Shown here piece by piece: positions 8,540 to 16,281 of a DNA stretch of 24,243 bases; the first letter of the stretch is position 1, and each line of letters opens with the position of its first letter. The DNA is from CAYGUK01 sp964352985 (GTDB taxonomy: Bacteria; Pseudomonadota; Gammaproteobacteria; JAHCLG01), in assembly GCA_964352985.1 (NCBI GenBank), contig CAYGUK010000059.1, positions 1 through 24,243 on the forward strand, written 5' to 3'. Both the position numbers and the translations under genes were made by a program. The notes beneath the pieces were generated by a model that saw only the letters and a program-made list of their open reading frames with translations, was not told the DNA's origin and made no database searches.

Positions 8540-9472
8540 TCAACTTGCGCAACTAAGTTTTGGCCTTTTAATTGGATTTACATTCGGCAACTCTGTAATA
8601 GCAAAAAATTCGCCTTTAGCAAGTTGCAGCGCTTGTGATTTTTCAGTTTCGGTTATCTCTAAATTTAATGAAATTTGTCTAATTAATTCATCAAAAGTAG
8701 TAAATTCAATATCGGTTAACATTGCCGTTGCAAAATTTTGATCGAAGGCTTCGCTCAATGTTGATAATCCAAAATAAGCATTTTTAAAATTTGTCACCAT
8801 TCGTTCTGGATTAGGTATTTGCTCAGCATTAAGTTTTGCAAGATATAAGTGTTTTAACATTAATATTTTTGCTGCATTATTGGCAATTTCTTCAGTTGAA
8901 TTTAGCGCCATGAGAAGACAAAATTCAGATGCTAATAAATGACCTGGAATTTTATTCCATTTAATATATTGCAACAACAATAAATAGCAATCTGTGCTGT
9001 TAAAGTCAGTTTGATTGGTCATTAATTGCGTTAAATAATAATTCATTAAATCTCTAAAAGCGTTAAATGAACCAAAATTAGCTGCAATTTTTAATTGGGA
9101 TAATTCACGACTAGAAAAAAATATTGAATTATTATTTCTGATAGCTAAAGCTTTTTGATAAGCATAATAAGCTTTAACTTGAAAAAATGGATTAAGACTA
9201 GAATGTGTGTAAATAATAGGTTTCTCATGTTGTTTATTAATTTGATTTATCTCTTCGATCCAATAGTGTCGTAAACAAGGGGCGGCTAATGCAAGCGATA
9301 ATTTTATGGAATGTTTAGAAAATTCTTGTAATTCTTTTGCATGATAGCGTTCTACTAACTTAACAAATTCATCTTGTTTACTGAGATCATTGGCCAACCG
9401 TTGTAATGGGACCGGAATACTTGTCACAAATTGAATTGTCGTGCTGCCAGAAGGTGATTTAGAATAAGCCAT
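8540..9472 (-). CDS. Hypothetical protein, 310 residues, predicted mostly helical and soluble
   Basis: Not confidently recognised. The sequence is rich in Leu, Ala, Asn and Lys with alternating amphipathic segments, which suggests an all-helical cytosolic protein. It has no signal peptide or membrane helix. The N-terminus is Ser/Thr-rich and the C-terminus ends in basic and polar residues (KRPKLSCAS). An alpha-helical-repeat-like fold is conceivable, but no repeat unit can be defined by eye. It is convergent with the 1061-residue gene, with only 18 bp between stop codons, and has its own promoter at 9507-9534. Base composition matches the surrounding AT-rich DNA. The pairing of two orphans between core genes marks the segment as accessory. 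Confidence 0.75.
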   Translation of the reverse strand: MAYSKSPSGSTTIQFVTSIPVPLQRLANDLSKQDEFVKLVERYHAKELQEFSKHSIKLSLALAAPCLRHYWIEEINQINKQHEKPIIYTHSSLNPFFQVKAYYAYQKALAIRNNNSIFFSSRELSQLKIAANFGSFNAFRDLMNYYLTQLMTNQTDFNSTDCYLLLLQYIKWNKIPGHLLASEFCLLMALNSTEEIANNAAKILMLKHLYLAKLNAEQIPNPERMVTNFKNAYFGLSTLSEAFDQNFATAMLTDIEFTTFDELIRQISLNLEITETEKSQALQLAKGEFFAITELPNVNPIKRPKLSCAS

Positions 9473-9506
9473 AACACTTTTACCCTAACGATCATTATTT
9501 ATTCTT

Positions 9507-9534
9507 ATCATATTGGTTTTTAATAATTTTTCAA
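9507..9534 (-). promoter_or_regulatory. Candidate sigma-70 promoter for the 310-residue orphan
   Basis: On the minus strand TTGAAA (9534-9529) and TATGAT (9512-9507) are separated by 16 bp, each with 5 of 6 consensus bases. Transcription would start near 9500, about 28 bases before the ATG at 9472. Confidence 0.5.
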
Positions 9535-9646
9535 TGACATAAAATTTCAGAAATTCTCCGTAAAGGCTGAATATTTGTTAAACAGGGTATCTCATATACG
9601 AATTAATAAAAAGCAAGTAACTGTTTTATCATTATTATTTATTCGC

Positions 9647-9652
9647 TATAAT
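9647..9652 (+). promoter_or_regulatory. Candidate -10 element for prfB
   Basis: A perfect TATAAT lies 34 bases before the prfB ATG. The -35 region (around 9623-9629) is T-rich and not a clear match, so only the -10 is called. Confidence 0.4.
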
Positions 9653-9685
9653 AGCCAGCCGTTATATGACAGAAATGGAAAGAGT

Positions 9686-10787
9686 ATGCTTGAGATATCG
9701 ATGATCACCCAAAAAGTCAAAGACTTACAACATCGCACCGAAATCATTCGGGGGTATCTTTGACTATGACCTAAAGTGTGAACGCTTAGAGGAAGTCTGT
9801 CGAGAATTAGAAGATCCAACAGTCTGGAATAATCAAGAAAAAGCGCAACAATTGGGCCGAGAAAGATCACAATTAGAGAAAACGATTAATCATATAAATA
9901 ACCTCATCAATGGCTTAACAGATGTGCTTGAGCTAGTCGAATTAGCCAGTCTTGAAGATGATCAACATACGCTCGATAGTTTATGTGACGATATCAAGCA
10001 ATTTCAAAAAACCCTAGAACACCTCGAGTTCCAACGCATGTTTAGTGGCGATATGGACGCCAATAATGCCTATCTCGATGTCCAAGCGGGTAGTGGTGGA
10101 ACAGAGGCTCAAGATTGGGCGGAAATGTTATTACGCATGTATTTGCGCTGGGGCGAAGATAAAGGTTTTCAAACTGAAGTTATCGAAGTCTCAGCGGGTG
10201 AAGTCGCTGGCATTAAAAGTGCGACGGTTAAATATACTGGCGAATATGCTTATGGTTGGTTACGCACCGAATCGGGTGTTCATCGTTTAGTTCGAAAATC
10301 ACCATTTGATTCTGGGAATCGACGACACACGTCTTTTGCTGCTATTTTTATTTCCCCCGAACTTGATGATGATATTGAAATTGAAATTAACCCAGCCGAT
10401 CTTCGTATTGATACTTATCGCGCATCAGGAGCCGGTGGGCAGCATGTTAACCGTACTGATTCGGCAGTTCGGATTACTCACCAACCCACAGGCATAGTCG
10501 TGCAATGTCAAAACGATCGCTCGCAACATAAAAACAAAGCACAAGCGATGAAGCAATTACGTGCTAAATTATACGAATTCGAATTACGTAAACAAACTGA
10601 AAGCCAAGAAAAAATAGAAGATGCTAAAGCCGATATTACTTGGGGCTCGCAAATTCGATCCTATGTGCTTGACGCATCGCGGATAAAAGATTTACGCACG
10701 GGTGTAGAAACAGGCAATTGCCAAGCCGTATTGGATGGCGCCCTCGATCAATTTATTATTGAAAGTTTAAAAGCAGGAGTCGAATAA
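9686..10787 (+). CDS. prfB: Peptide chain release factor 2, with programmed +1 frameshift
   Basis: Recognises UGA and UAA stop codons and triggers peptide release on the ribosome. The product is made from two frames: 9686-9760 (25 codons, MLEIS to RGYL) and 9762-10787, joined by a +1 shift at an in-frame UGA (9761-9763). The joined protein is 366 residues (E. coli 365). The anticodon-like tripeptide SPF falls at 205-207 and the catalytic GGQ at 250-252, the same numbers as E. coli RF2. The residue four before GGQ is Ala, not the Thr of E. coli K-12. A reading begun at the in-frame ATG at 9852 would miss the N-terminal domain, so the frameshifted model is preferred. The lysS ATG follows after 3 bp, as in the conserved prfB-lysS pair. 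Confidence 0.97.
9750..9763 (+). promoter_or_regulatory. prfB programmed +1 frameshift site
   Basis: A Shine-Dalgarno-like GGGGG (9750-9754), a 3-base spacer TAT, the slippery CTT (9758-9760) and the UGA stop followed by C (9761-9764) reproduce the canonical RF2 autoregulation site. Low RF2 stalls the ribosome at UGA and favours the shift from CUU to UUU, which restores RF2 synthesis. Confidence 0.95.
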
Positions 10788-10790
10788 CTC

Positions 10791-12287
10791 ATGAGTGAGG
10801 AAAAAGAATTATCATTAAATGACGTATTAGCTATGCGTCGTGAAAAATTAAATGAATTGCGGAACCGGGGTAATGCTTATCCCAATCAATTTAAGCGTCA
10901 TCATTTTGCAAATGATTGCCATGAACACTACGATGAAAAAGATCATGATTTTTTTACCGCGGAAAAAATTCACGTACAAGTTGCCGGTCGCATCATGAAT
11001 CGTCGTTTAATGGGTAAAGCCTCTTTTACTCAAATTCAAGATATGTCAGGTCAAATTCAAATTTATATTCGCAAAGATGATATTCCAGAAGGCAAATATG
11101 ATGAGTTCAAACATTGGGATTTAGGCGATATTATTGGAATTAATGGTTTTTTATTTAAAACAAAAACAGGTGAACTTTCTGTTCATGCTGAAGATATTCA
11201 CTTACTCACTAAATCGTTGAAACCGTTACCTGATAAATATCACGGTTTAGCTGATCAAGAAATTCGTTATCGTCAACGATATTTAGATTTGATCACCAAC
11301 GAACATTCCCGAATAATTTTCCAAAGACGTTCGCAAATCATGCATTTAATTCGTCAATTTATGATGGATAAACGTTTTATCGAAGTCGAAACGCCCATGA
11401 TGCAAACCATTGCAGGCGGTGCGGCTGCTAAACCCTTTGTCACACATCATAATGCCTTAGACATGGAATTATATTTAAGAATTGCGCCTGAACTTTATTT
11501 AAAAAGATTAGTGGTAGGAGGCTTTGAAAAAGTGTTCGAAATTAATCGCAATTTTCGTAATGAAGGTGTATCAACTCGTCATAACCCCGAATTTACTATG
11601 CTTGAATTTTATCAAGCTTATGCGACATATCATGACTTAATGGATTTAACTGAAGAATTAATGAAAATGTTAGCAACTGAAATTTTGGGTTCGGCAGAAT
11701 TTAATTATCAAAATCAAATGATCAATTTTGGTCAGACTTTTAAACGTATCACTTTATTTGATGCGATTTTAGAATTTAATAAAAATCTATCAGCTAATGA
11801 TCTCAATGATAAACAAAAAGCTACTAAAGAAGCCAAAAAATTAGGCGTTGAAGTTCATGATAGTTATGGTTTGGGAAAGATCCAAACAGAAATTTTTGAA
11901 AAAACAGTTGAACATCGTTTAATGGATCCGACTTTTATCACTGCGTATCCAGCTGAAGTCTCACCATTGGCACGTAAAAATGACGATAATCCCTTTTTAA
12001 CCGATCGCTTTGAATTTTTTGTGGCGGGGCGTGAAATTGCAAATGGCTTTTCAGAATTAAATGATCCAGATGATCAAGCCGAGCGATTTAAAGCTCAAGT
12101 CGAAGCAAAACGAGCAGGGGATGATGAAGCGATGCCTTATGATGAAGACTATATTACAGCTCTAGAATATGGTTTAGCACCAACAGCAGGTGAAGGCATC
12201 GGCATCGATAGATTAGTCATGTTACTAACAGATTCACCGTCGATTCGTGATGTCATTTTATTTCCGCATATGAGAATCAAAGCTTAA
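10791..12287 (+). CDS. lysS: Lysyl-tRNA synthetase, class II
   Basis: Charges tRNA-Lys with lysine using ATP in the cytosol. Length is 498 residues (E. coli about 505). An N-terminal OB-fold anticodon-binding domain (about 55-150, with VAGRIMNRRLMGKASF) is followed by the class II catalytic core. Motif 1 lies near the RQFMMDKRFIEVETPMM stretch, motif 2 is FRNEGVSTRHNPEFTMLEF, and motif 3 is GIGIDRLVMLLTDS close to the C-terminus. All are intact. The gene begins 3 bp after prfB and probably shares its transcript; GGAG at 10776-10779 inside prfB can serve as ribosome-binding site. A strong terminator follows at 12306-12334. Confidence 0.97.
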   Translation: MSEEKELSLNDVLAMRREKLNELRNRGNAYPNQFKRHHFANDCHEHYDEKDHDFFTAEKIHVQVAGRIMNRRLMGKASFTQIQDMSGQIQIYIRKDDIPEGKYDEFKHWDLGDIIGINGFLFKTKTGELSVHAEDIHLLTKSLKPLPDKYHGLADQEIRYRQRYLDLITNEHSRIIFQRRSQIMHLIRQFMMDKRFIEVETPMMQTIAGGAAAKPFVTHHNALDMELYLRIAPELYLKRLVVGGFEKVFEINRNFRNEGVSTRHNPEFTMLEFYQAYATYHDLMDLTEELMKMLATEILGSAEFNYQNQMINFGQTFKRITLFDAILEFNKNLSANDLNDKQKATKEAKKLGVEVHDSYGLGKIQTEIFEKTVEHRLMDPTFITAYPAEVSPLARKNDDNPFLTDRFEFFVAGREIANGFSELNDPDDQAERFKAQVEAKRAGDDEAMPYDEDYITALEYGLAPTAGEGIGIDRLVMLLTDSPSIRDVILFPHMRIKA

Positions 12288-12305
12288 AAAAACATATCGC
12301 AAGTT

Positions 12306-12334
12306 AAAAAAGGTGCAAGTATTGCGCCTTTTTT
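12306..12334 (+). terminator. Rho-independent terminator after lysS
   Basis: A 13-bp stem with one T-G wobble (AAAAAAGGTGCAA against TTGCGCCTTTTTT) closes on a 3-base loop and ends in a T run, 18 bases after the lysS stop. This is the clearest terminator in the window. The A-rich 5' arm could make it function in both directions. Confidence 0.85.
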
Positions 12335-12349
12335 AATAGTGCTAAAGAT

Positions 12350-12358
12350 TGTTATAAT
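12350..12358 (+). promoter_or_regulatory. Candidate extended -10 between lysS and the 179-residue orphan
   Basis: TGTTATAAT repeats the motif at 1469-1477 and 5242-5250. Transcription from here would give a leader of about 210 bases before the ATG at 12577. That leader contains a 7-bp hairpin (TTCATCT with AGATGAA, about 12398-12422) and an 8-bp inverted repeat (12495-12502 with 12537-12544). Confidence 0.35.
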
Positions 12359-12494
12359 CGAACAAATCAATTATTCCCTAAAAAAGGCTGAAATGTTTTT
12401 CATCTACATAAATAGAGATGAAGCTTCTTGAATAATGACAGATAGTTATATTGTATATTTAAACGATTTTCCACGAAAGCCATAGATGGTGCGC

Positions 12495-12544
12495 ATAATG
12501 TCCTTAAAGGGGGCTTGTTTGACTATAGCGTTTCATGACATTAT
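12495..12544. repeat. 8-bp inverted repeat upstream of the 179-residue orphan
   Basis: ATAATGTC at 12495-12502 is the exact reverse complement of GACATTAT at 12537-12544, with 34 bases between. It could be a long-loop hairpin or a spaced operator, and a chance match is quite possible in AT-rich DNA. Confidence 0.3.
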
Positions 12545-12576
12545 CTCAATACAATAAATAAAATAAGAATAATCTC

Positions 12577-13116
12577 ATGTTTACAAGAACAAGAAATCGT
12601 GAATTCTATCATTATGCTCATTACTATGAACCATTAAAGCCTGCTGTCGATCATTTGTTAAAGGTATTGATTTTTTCGGAAATTAACCTTCCTATTTCAA
12701 TTTCATTAAAACCACAAATATTGAGACAACAAACTAGTCAATTAAAACAGGAAATGAGCGTAGATGAAGAACAAATATTAGAAGAAGATACTTCTCCAAG
12801 TCAGTCACAAGTTCCATATTCCAAATGTTCAGAAAAATTAATATTAGAAATTTCATGTTCAAATGATAATCAATCTTATGCTAAAAAGATAATGGAAATA
12901 ATGATACATGCTGGTATTACAGTTACTTTTAGAGATAATCAAAGTCAACTAAATTTATTTGTGGAAATATCAGAGGATAATTTTGGAAAATTTGAAATCT
13001 TTAATGGTACTAGTTTAAAAAACTATTCAAGTTTTCTCAAATTTGTTAAATATAATGAAGCGTCATTTGATAATATTCTAAAAATACAGATGGCTCCGAC
13101 GTTTACACCTTGCTAA
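12577..13116 (+). CDS. Hypothetical protein, 179 residues
   Basis: Not recognised. The N-terminal third is aromatic and His-rich (RNREFYHYAHYYEP) followed by a hydrophobic stretch too short and mixed for a clear membrane helix. A middle segment (about residues 50-80) is Gln/Glu/Ser-rich and probably disordered. The C-terminal half alternates strands and helices and ends with Cys. There is no signal peptide. The ribosome-binding site is weak (AAGAAT about 7 bases upstream). It stands alone between lysS and a 440-base gap. Codon use is strongly AT-biased, like the other orphans here. It is intact but could be a lineage-specific gene or a fragment of a larger ancestor. Confidence 0.6.
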   Translation: MFTRTRNREFYHYAHYYEPLKPAVDHLLKVLIFSEINLPISISLKPQILRQQTSQLKQEMSVDEEQILEEDTSPSQSQVPYSKCSEKLILEISCSNDNQSYAKKIMEIMIHAGITVTFRDNQSQLNLFVEISEDNFGKFEIFNGTSLKNYSSFLKFVKYNEASFDNILKIQMAPTFTPC

Positions 13117-13557
13117 TAGGGATTAAATCCTTTTACATTTACAACGAAATTTATTCACATGATATTAAAGTCTAAATATCTAGTTATAGATATTCATGAC
13201 GACAAGTTGATGCTGAGAATTGATTTTTCATATTCTGTTTTTGAAAATGCTAGATGTCTGAGATATTTTATAAAAAAAACAAAATTAATATAATCTGATC
13301 TTTTATATTTATACAACGCTTGCAGCAAAAAAATGAATGGCAATTAAACTCAATATAATATAGGAAAAAGAGTTAATATAAAGTGAATTCATCGGAAATC
13401 TCATAAAAGTGAAACTAAAGATTAAATATAGCAATTTATCAGTATAAAAAATGGAGTATGAAATACCTTAAAAAGAAAAATGTAAGTCATTGTCTATTGT
13501 GATGGAACAAGACATTTTTTACACTTTATTTCCCTCATAAAAAATTGGAACTCGATT
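13117..13557. other. AT-rich 441-base gap without a confident gene
   Basis: No RNA gene or repeat is apparent. One short plus-strand frame (ATG at 13159 to TAA ending at 13293, 44 codons) exists without a ribosome-binding site and is probably chance or a gene remnant. The right end carries a candidate promoter at 13497-13525. Confidence 0.5.
13497..13525 (+). promoter_or_regulatory. Candidate sigma-70 promoter for the 110-residue orphan
   Basis: TTGTGA (13497-13502) and TACACT (13520-13525) are separated by 17 bp; each matches 4 of 6 consensus bases. Transcription would start near 13532, about 26 bases before the ATG. Confidence 0.4.
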
Positions 13558-13890
13558 ATGATAAATGCAGAAAGTTTAAACTTGTTGAATCAAAAGTGCG
13601 AAACCAACTCATCTTTATCTATTGATCAACTCATTCAATCTGTTAGTCAACTCTACGCATTAGATAAAACGAAATTACCTGTTGATCACAGTCAAACAGC
13701 AGTTAAAGTTAAAGCTATTTTATCCTTAGCCGTTATTAAAAATCCGAATCTTTCATTATATGATTTAGCAGCCAAATTAGAATTATCAGTCACAACATTG
13801 GTTTATCATGCCAAAAGATTGCATTATCAGTTATATAAAAATCAAAAATTAAATGAAGAGTTAAAAAATATAAAATTAATTTATTTATAA
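13558..13890 (+). CDS. Small hypothetical protein with possible helix-turn-helix, 110 residues
   Basis: No family is recognised with certainty. Residues about 62-95 (NPNLSLYDLAAKLELS, then VTTLVYHAKRLHY) have the spacing and hydrophobic pattern of a helix-turn-helix: a first helix ending in AAKLELS and a recognition-like helix TTLVYHAKRL. This suggests a small DNA-binding regulator. The N-terminal 55 residues look helical and could mediate dimerisation. A weak GGAA lies about 10 bases before the ATG. The gene converges on nadB, and the two coding ends overlap by 10 bp. No target is evident. Confidence 0.6.
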   Translation: MINAESLNLLNQKCETNSSLSIDQLIQSVSQLYALDKTKLPVDHSQTAVKVKAILSLAVIKNPNLSLYDLAAKLELSVTTLVYHAKRLHYQLYKNQKLNEELKNIKLIYL

Positions 13891-15458
13891 TCAGAGTTGA
13901 GTACTGTAGGCTGATTATCAAGTGAAGGATTAATTTCCGGGAAATCCATATTATAATGCAGGCCACGTGATTCGTGCCGAGAACTCGCGGATTTAACCAT
14001 TAAATCAGCAACGACCACTAAATTGCGTAACTCTAATAAATCTTTACTCACTCTAAAATGACTATAATATTCTTGAATTTCTTCTTTTAACAAAGCAAGT
14101 CGTCGTGCGGCGCGTTGTAAGCGTTTATTCGTTCTCACAATGCCGACATAATTCCACATCATTCGGCGTAATTCTTGCCAATTATGGGTAACAACAATTT
14201 CTTCATCAGAGTCGATAACACGAGATTCATCCCAAGCTTTAGGTTTAGTAGGTAATTTAAATTGACCGATATTTTCAATAATATGTTCGCTCGCGTAAGC
14301 CGCAAAGACTAAACATTCTAAAAGTGAGTTACTTGCCATGCGATTGGCACCGTGTAAACCAGTATAAGCGACTTCGCCCACCGCATATAAATTTTTTATA
14401 TTGGTTAAGCCATGTTTATTGGTAACAACGCCGCCACAAGTATAGTGCGCAGCAGGCACAACAGGAATAGGGTGTTTTGTAATATCCAATCCTAATGATA
14501 AACATTTAGCATAAATTGTGGGGAAGTGAGTATAAATAAAATCTGTGCTTTTATGACTAATATCCAAATTGACGTGATCGATACCTAAGCGTTTCATTTT
14601 GTTATCGATAGCACGAGCAACAATATCTCTTGTTGCTAATTCACCACGCTCATCAAACTCATGTAAAAAAGATTCACCCGTAGGTAAGGTAATTTTCGCA
14701 CCTTCTCCACGTAATGCTTCTGAAATTAAAAATGACTTTGCTTTCGGATGATATAAACAAGTGGGGTGAAATTGGTTAAATTCAAGATTTGCCACTTGGC
14801 ATCCTGCACGCCAAGCCATGGCAATGCCATCACCGCTTGCGACATCAGGATTAGAGGTGTAAAGATAAACTTTACTTGAACCGCCTGTGGCGAGAACAAT
14901 AATTTTAGCTTGCAAGACTTCTACTTGTTCAAGCGTTGTATTAAAAACATATGCGCCAGTAATTAAATCTTGATCTTTAATTAAATCTACCGCTAAATAA
15001 TGAGTATAAACATGAATATTTTTTTGTTTGTTTACGAGTGAGCAAAGTGTCGTTTCAATTTCTTGTCCCGTTTTATCAGCAGCATGAAGGACACGACGAT
15101 GACTATGACCACCTTCTTGTGTTAAATGGAAATGTTTTGAATTATCTTCACTAAACTTGACACCATGAGTTACGAGCCAATCGATACATTCACGCGCACG
15201 TTGAACAGTTTGACGAACTATTTTTGGATTAGATAATCCACAACCCGATTTTAACGTATCGTTAATGTGACCTTCGAGCGTATCTTCATCCGCCATGACA
15301 GCAGCAATGCCGCCTTGAGCATAAAAGGTGGAACCTTCATTTAATTGTGCTTTGCTGATCACAGCGACTTTAAAATTTTCCGGTAATCTTAAAGCAAGAC
15401 TTAGGCCGGCACAGCCACTGCCAATCACTAACACATCATAATTTTCATGCACATTCAT
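13881..15458 (-). CDS. nadB: L-aspartate oxidase
   Basis: Flavoprotein that oxidises L-aspartate to iminoaspartate, the first step of de novo NAD synthesis; NadA condenses the product to quinolinate. Length is 525 residues (E. coli 540). The N-terminal FAD-binding motif GSGCAG is at 13-18, followed by the family motif GSTFYAQGGIAAV. EGGHSHRRVLHAADKTG and the substrate-region FHPTCLYHP and GEVAYTGLHGANRMASNSLLE are present. The C-terminal helical domain is complete. The ATG at 15458 has no strong ribosome-binding site. It is divergent from rpoE across 230 bp, the same arrangement as in E. coli. No nadA or nadC is in the window. Confidence 0.96.
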   Translation of the reverse strand: MNVHENYDVLVIGSGCAGLSLALRLPENFKVAVISKAQLNEGSTFYAQGGIAAVMADEDTLEGHINDTLKSGCGLSNPKIVRQTVQRARECIDWLVTHGVKFSEDNSKHFHLTQEGGHSHRRVLHAADKTGQEIETTLCSLVNKQKNIHVYTHYLAVDLIKDQDLITGAYVFNTTLEQVEVLQAKIIVLATGGSSKVYLYTSNPDVASGDGIAMAWRAGCQVANLEFNQFHPTCLYHPKAKSFLISEALRGEGAKITLPTGESFLHEFDERGELATRDIVARAIDNKMKRLGIDHVNLDISHKSTDFIYTHFPTIYAKCLSLGLDITKHPIPVVPAAHYTCGGVVTNKHGLTNIKNLYAVGEVAYTGLHGANRMASNSLLECLVFAAYASEHIIENIGQFKLPTKPKAWDESRVIDSDEEIVVTHNWQELRRMMWNYVGIVRTNKRLQRAARRLALLKEEIQEYYSHFRVSKDLLELRNLVVVADLMVKSASSRHESRGLHYNMDFPEINPSLDNQPTVLNSDYK

Positions 15459-15459
15459 A

Positions 15460-15487
15460 GGAACTATCTAATTTATCAAGTGTCTAT
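15460..15487 (+). promoter_or_regulatory. Candidate sigma-E-type promoter upstream of rpoE
   Basis: GGAACTA (15460-15466), 16 bases, then TCTAT (15483-15487). The sigma-E consensus, including the E. coli rpoE P2 promoter, is GGAACTT, about 16 bases, then TCTAA or TCTGA. It points toward rpoE and begins just upstream of the nadB ATG. The predicted leader is about 195 bases. It would let RpoE activate its own operon. Confidence 0.45.
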
Positions 15488-15565
15488 AATCAAAACGTTA
15501 TAACTCGAGGAGATGGAAGTTTTAGAGAAAATTCGTCAAGCCTCGCTTAATAACGTGAGACGGAA

Positions 15566-15583
15566 AAGTCAACAAATTGACTT
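15566..15583. repeat. Perfect 7-bp inverted repeat in the nadB-rpoE gap
   Basis: AAGTCAA and TTGACTT flank a 4-base CAAA centre. It could form a small hairpin in the long rpoE leader or be a protein-binding site. It lies about 105 bases upstream of rpoE. Confidence 0.4.
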
Positions 15584-15631
15584 CAGTGGCTGACTATGCC
15601 AGAAAAAAAGACAATTTACTACCAAGAGTAC

Positions 15632-15660
15632 TTGTCCTTTTGTCAAATATTGGTTGTAAT
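15632..15660 (+). promoter_or_regulatory. Candidate housekeeping promoter for rpoE
   Basis: TTGTCC (15632-15637, 4 of 6) and TGTAAT (15655-15660, 5 of 6) are 17 bp apart. Transcription would start near 15667, just before the AGGAG at 15679. A near-perfect 8-bp inverted repeat (15650-15657 with 15661-15668) overlaps the -10 and start, and could be an operator. Confidence 0.45.
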
Positions 15661-15688
15661 ACAACTAACCTGGCACTAGGAGAAGTGA

Positions 15689-16270
15689 ATGCAAGAGCGC
15701 AAAGTCGATATGCGACTCATTAAGCGCGTACTTAAAGGAGATAAAGAATCCTTTAATTTGTTGGTATTAAAATATCAACATAAAGTGGCGAAATTAGTGA
15801 GCCGTTACGTCTTTGAGCCAAGCGATGTCACGGATGTAACTCAAGAAGTTTTTATTAAAGTATATCGTTCTCTAGATAAGTTTCGTGGCGAAAGTGCATT
15901 CTATACTTGGTTATATCGAATTGCAGTCAACACTGCAAAAAATTATATGCTCGATAGAGCACGTCGACCGCCCGACACGGATATCGACATTGATGATGCT
16001 AACTTGAATATTCGCACATCAAAACTTCGCGAATATGAAACACCGGAAAATTTATTATTAAGAGATGAGATACAGAAAACAGTAAACAACACGGTGGACG
16101 AGTTACCGGATGAATTACGCATTGCCATTGTTTTAAGAGAAATGGATGGTTTAACTTATGAAGAAATTGCGGAAGTCATGCAATGCCCAGTAGGAACAGT
16201 CCGCTCAAGATTATTCCGAGCACGTGAAGCAATTGATGAGAAATTAAAAAATTTATTAGATGATAAATAG
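15689..16270 (+). CDS. rpoE: RNA polymerase sigma-E factor (ECF family)
   Basis: Envelope-stress sigma factor; directs RNA polymerase to GGAACTT/TCTGA-type promoters. The 193 residues match E. coli RpoE (191). Region 2 holds LVLKYQHKVAKLVSRYV and the -10 recognition stretch DVTQEVFIKVYRSLDKFRG with FYTWLYRIAVNTAKNY. A variable linker follows. Region 4 has ELPDELRIAIVLREMDGLTYEEIAEVM and the recognition helix CPVGTVRSRLFRARE. The ATG is preceded by AGGAG at a 6-base spacing. The next gene, 11 bp on, is its anti-sigma factor, so sigma and inhibitor are co-expressed. Two upstream promoters are suggested, one housekeeping and one sigma-E-like. Confidence 0.96.
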   Translation: MQERKVDMRLIKRVLKGDKESFNLLVLKYQHKVAKLVSRYVFEPSDVTDVTQEVFIKVYRSLDKFRGESAFYTWLYRIAVNTAKNYMLDRARRPPDTDIDIDDANLNIRTSKLREYETPENLLLRDEIQKTVNNTVDELPDELRIAIVLREMDGLTYEEIAEVMQCPVGTVRSRLFRAREAIDEKLKNLLDDK

Positions 16271-16281
16271 GATTAGCAATT

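Noticed and set aside
8522..8560. Bidirectional terminator between the two convergent orphans
   Set aside because: Only a 5-bp stem (ATCAT with ATGAT) without a T run is present.
9852..10787. prfB as a shorter, unshifted gene starting at 9852
   Set aside because: The upstream 25 codons plus the canonical frameshift site restore the full RF2 N-terminus and E. coli numbering of SPF and GGQ.
13159..13293. 44-codon plus-strand frame in the lysS-nadB gap
   Set aside because: No ribosome-binding site, biased composition and within chance length for AT-rich DNA.
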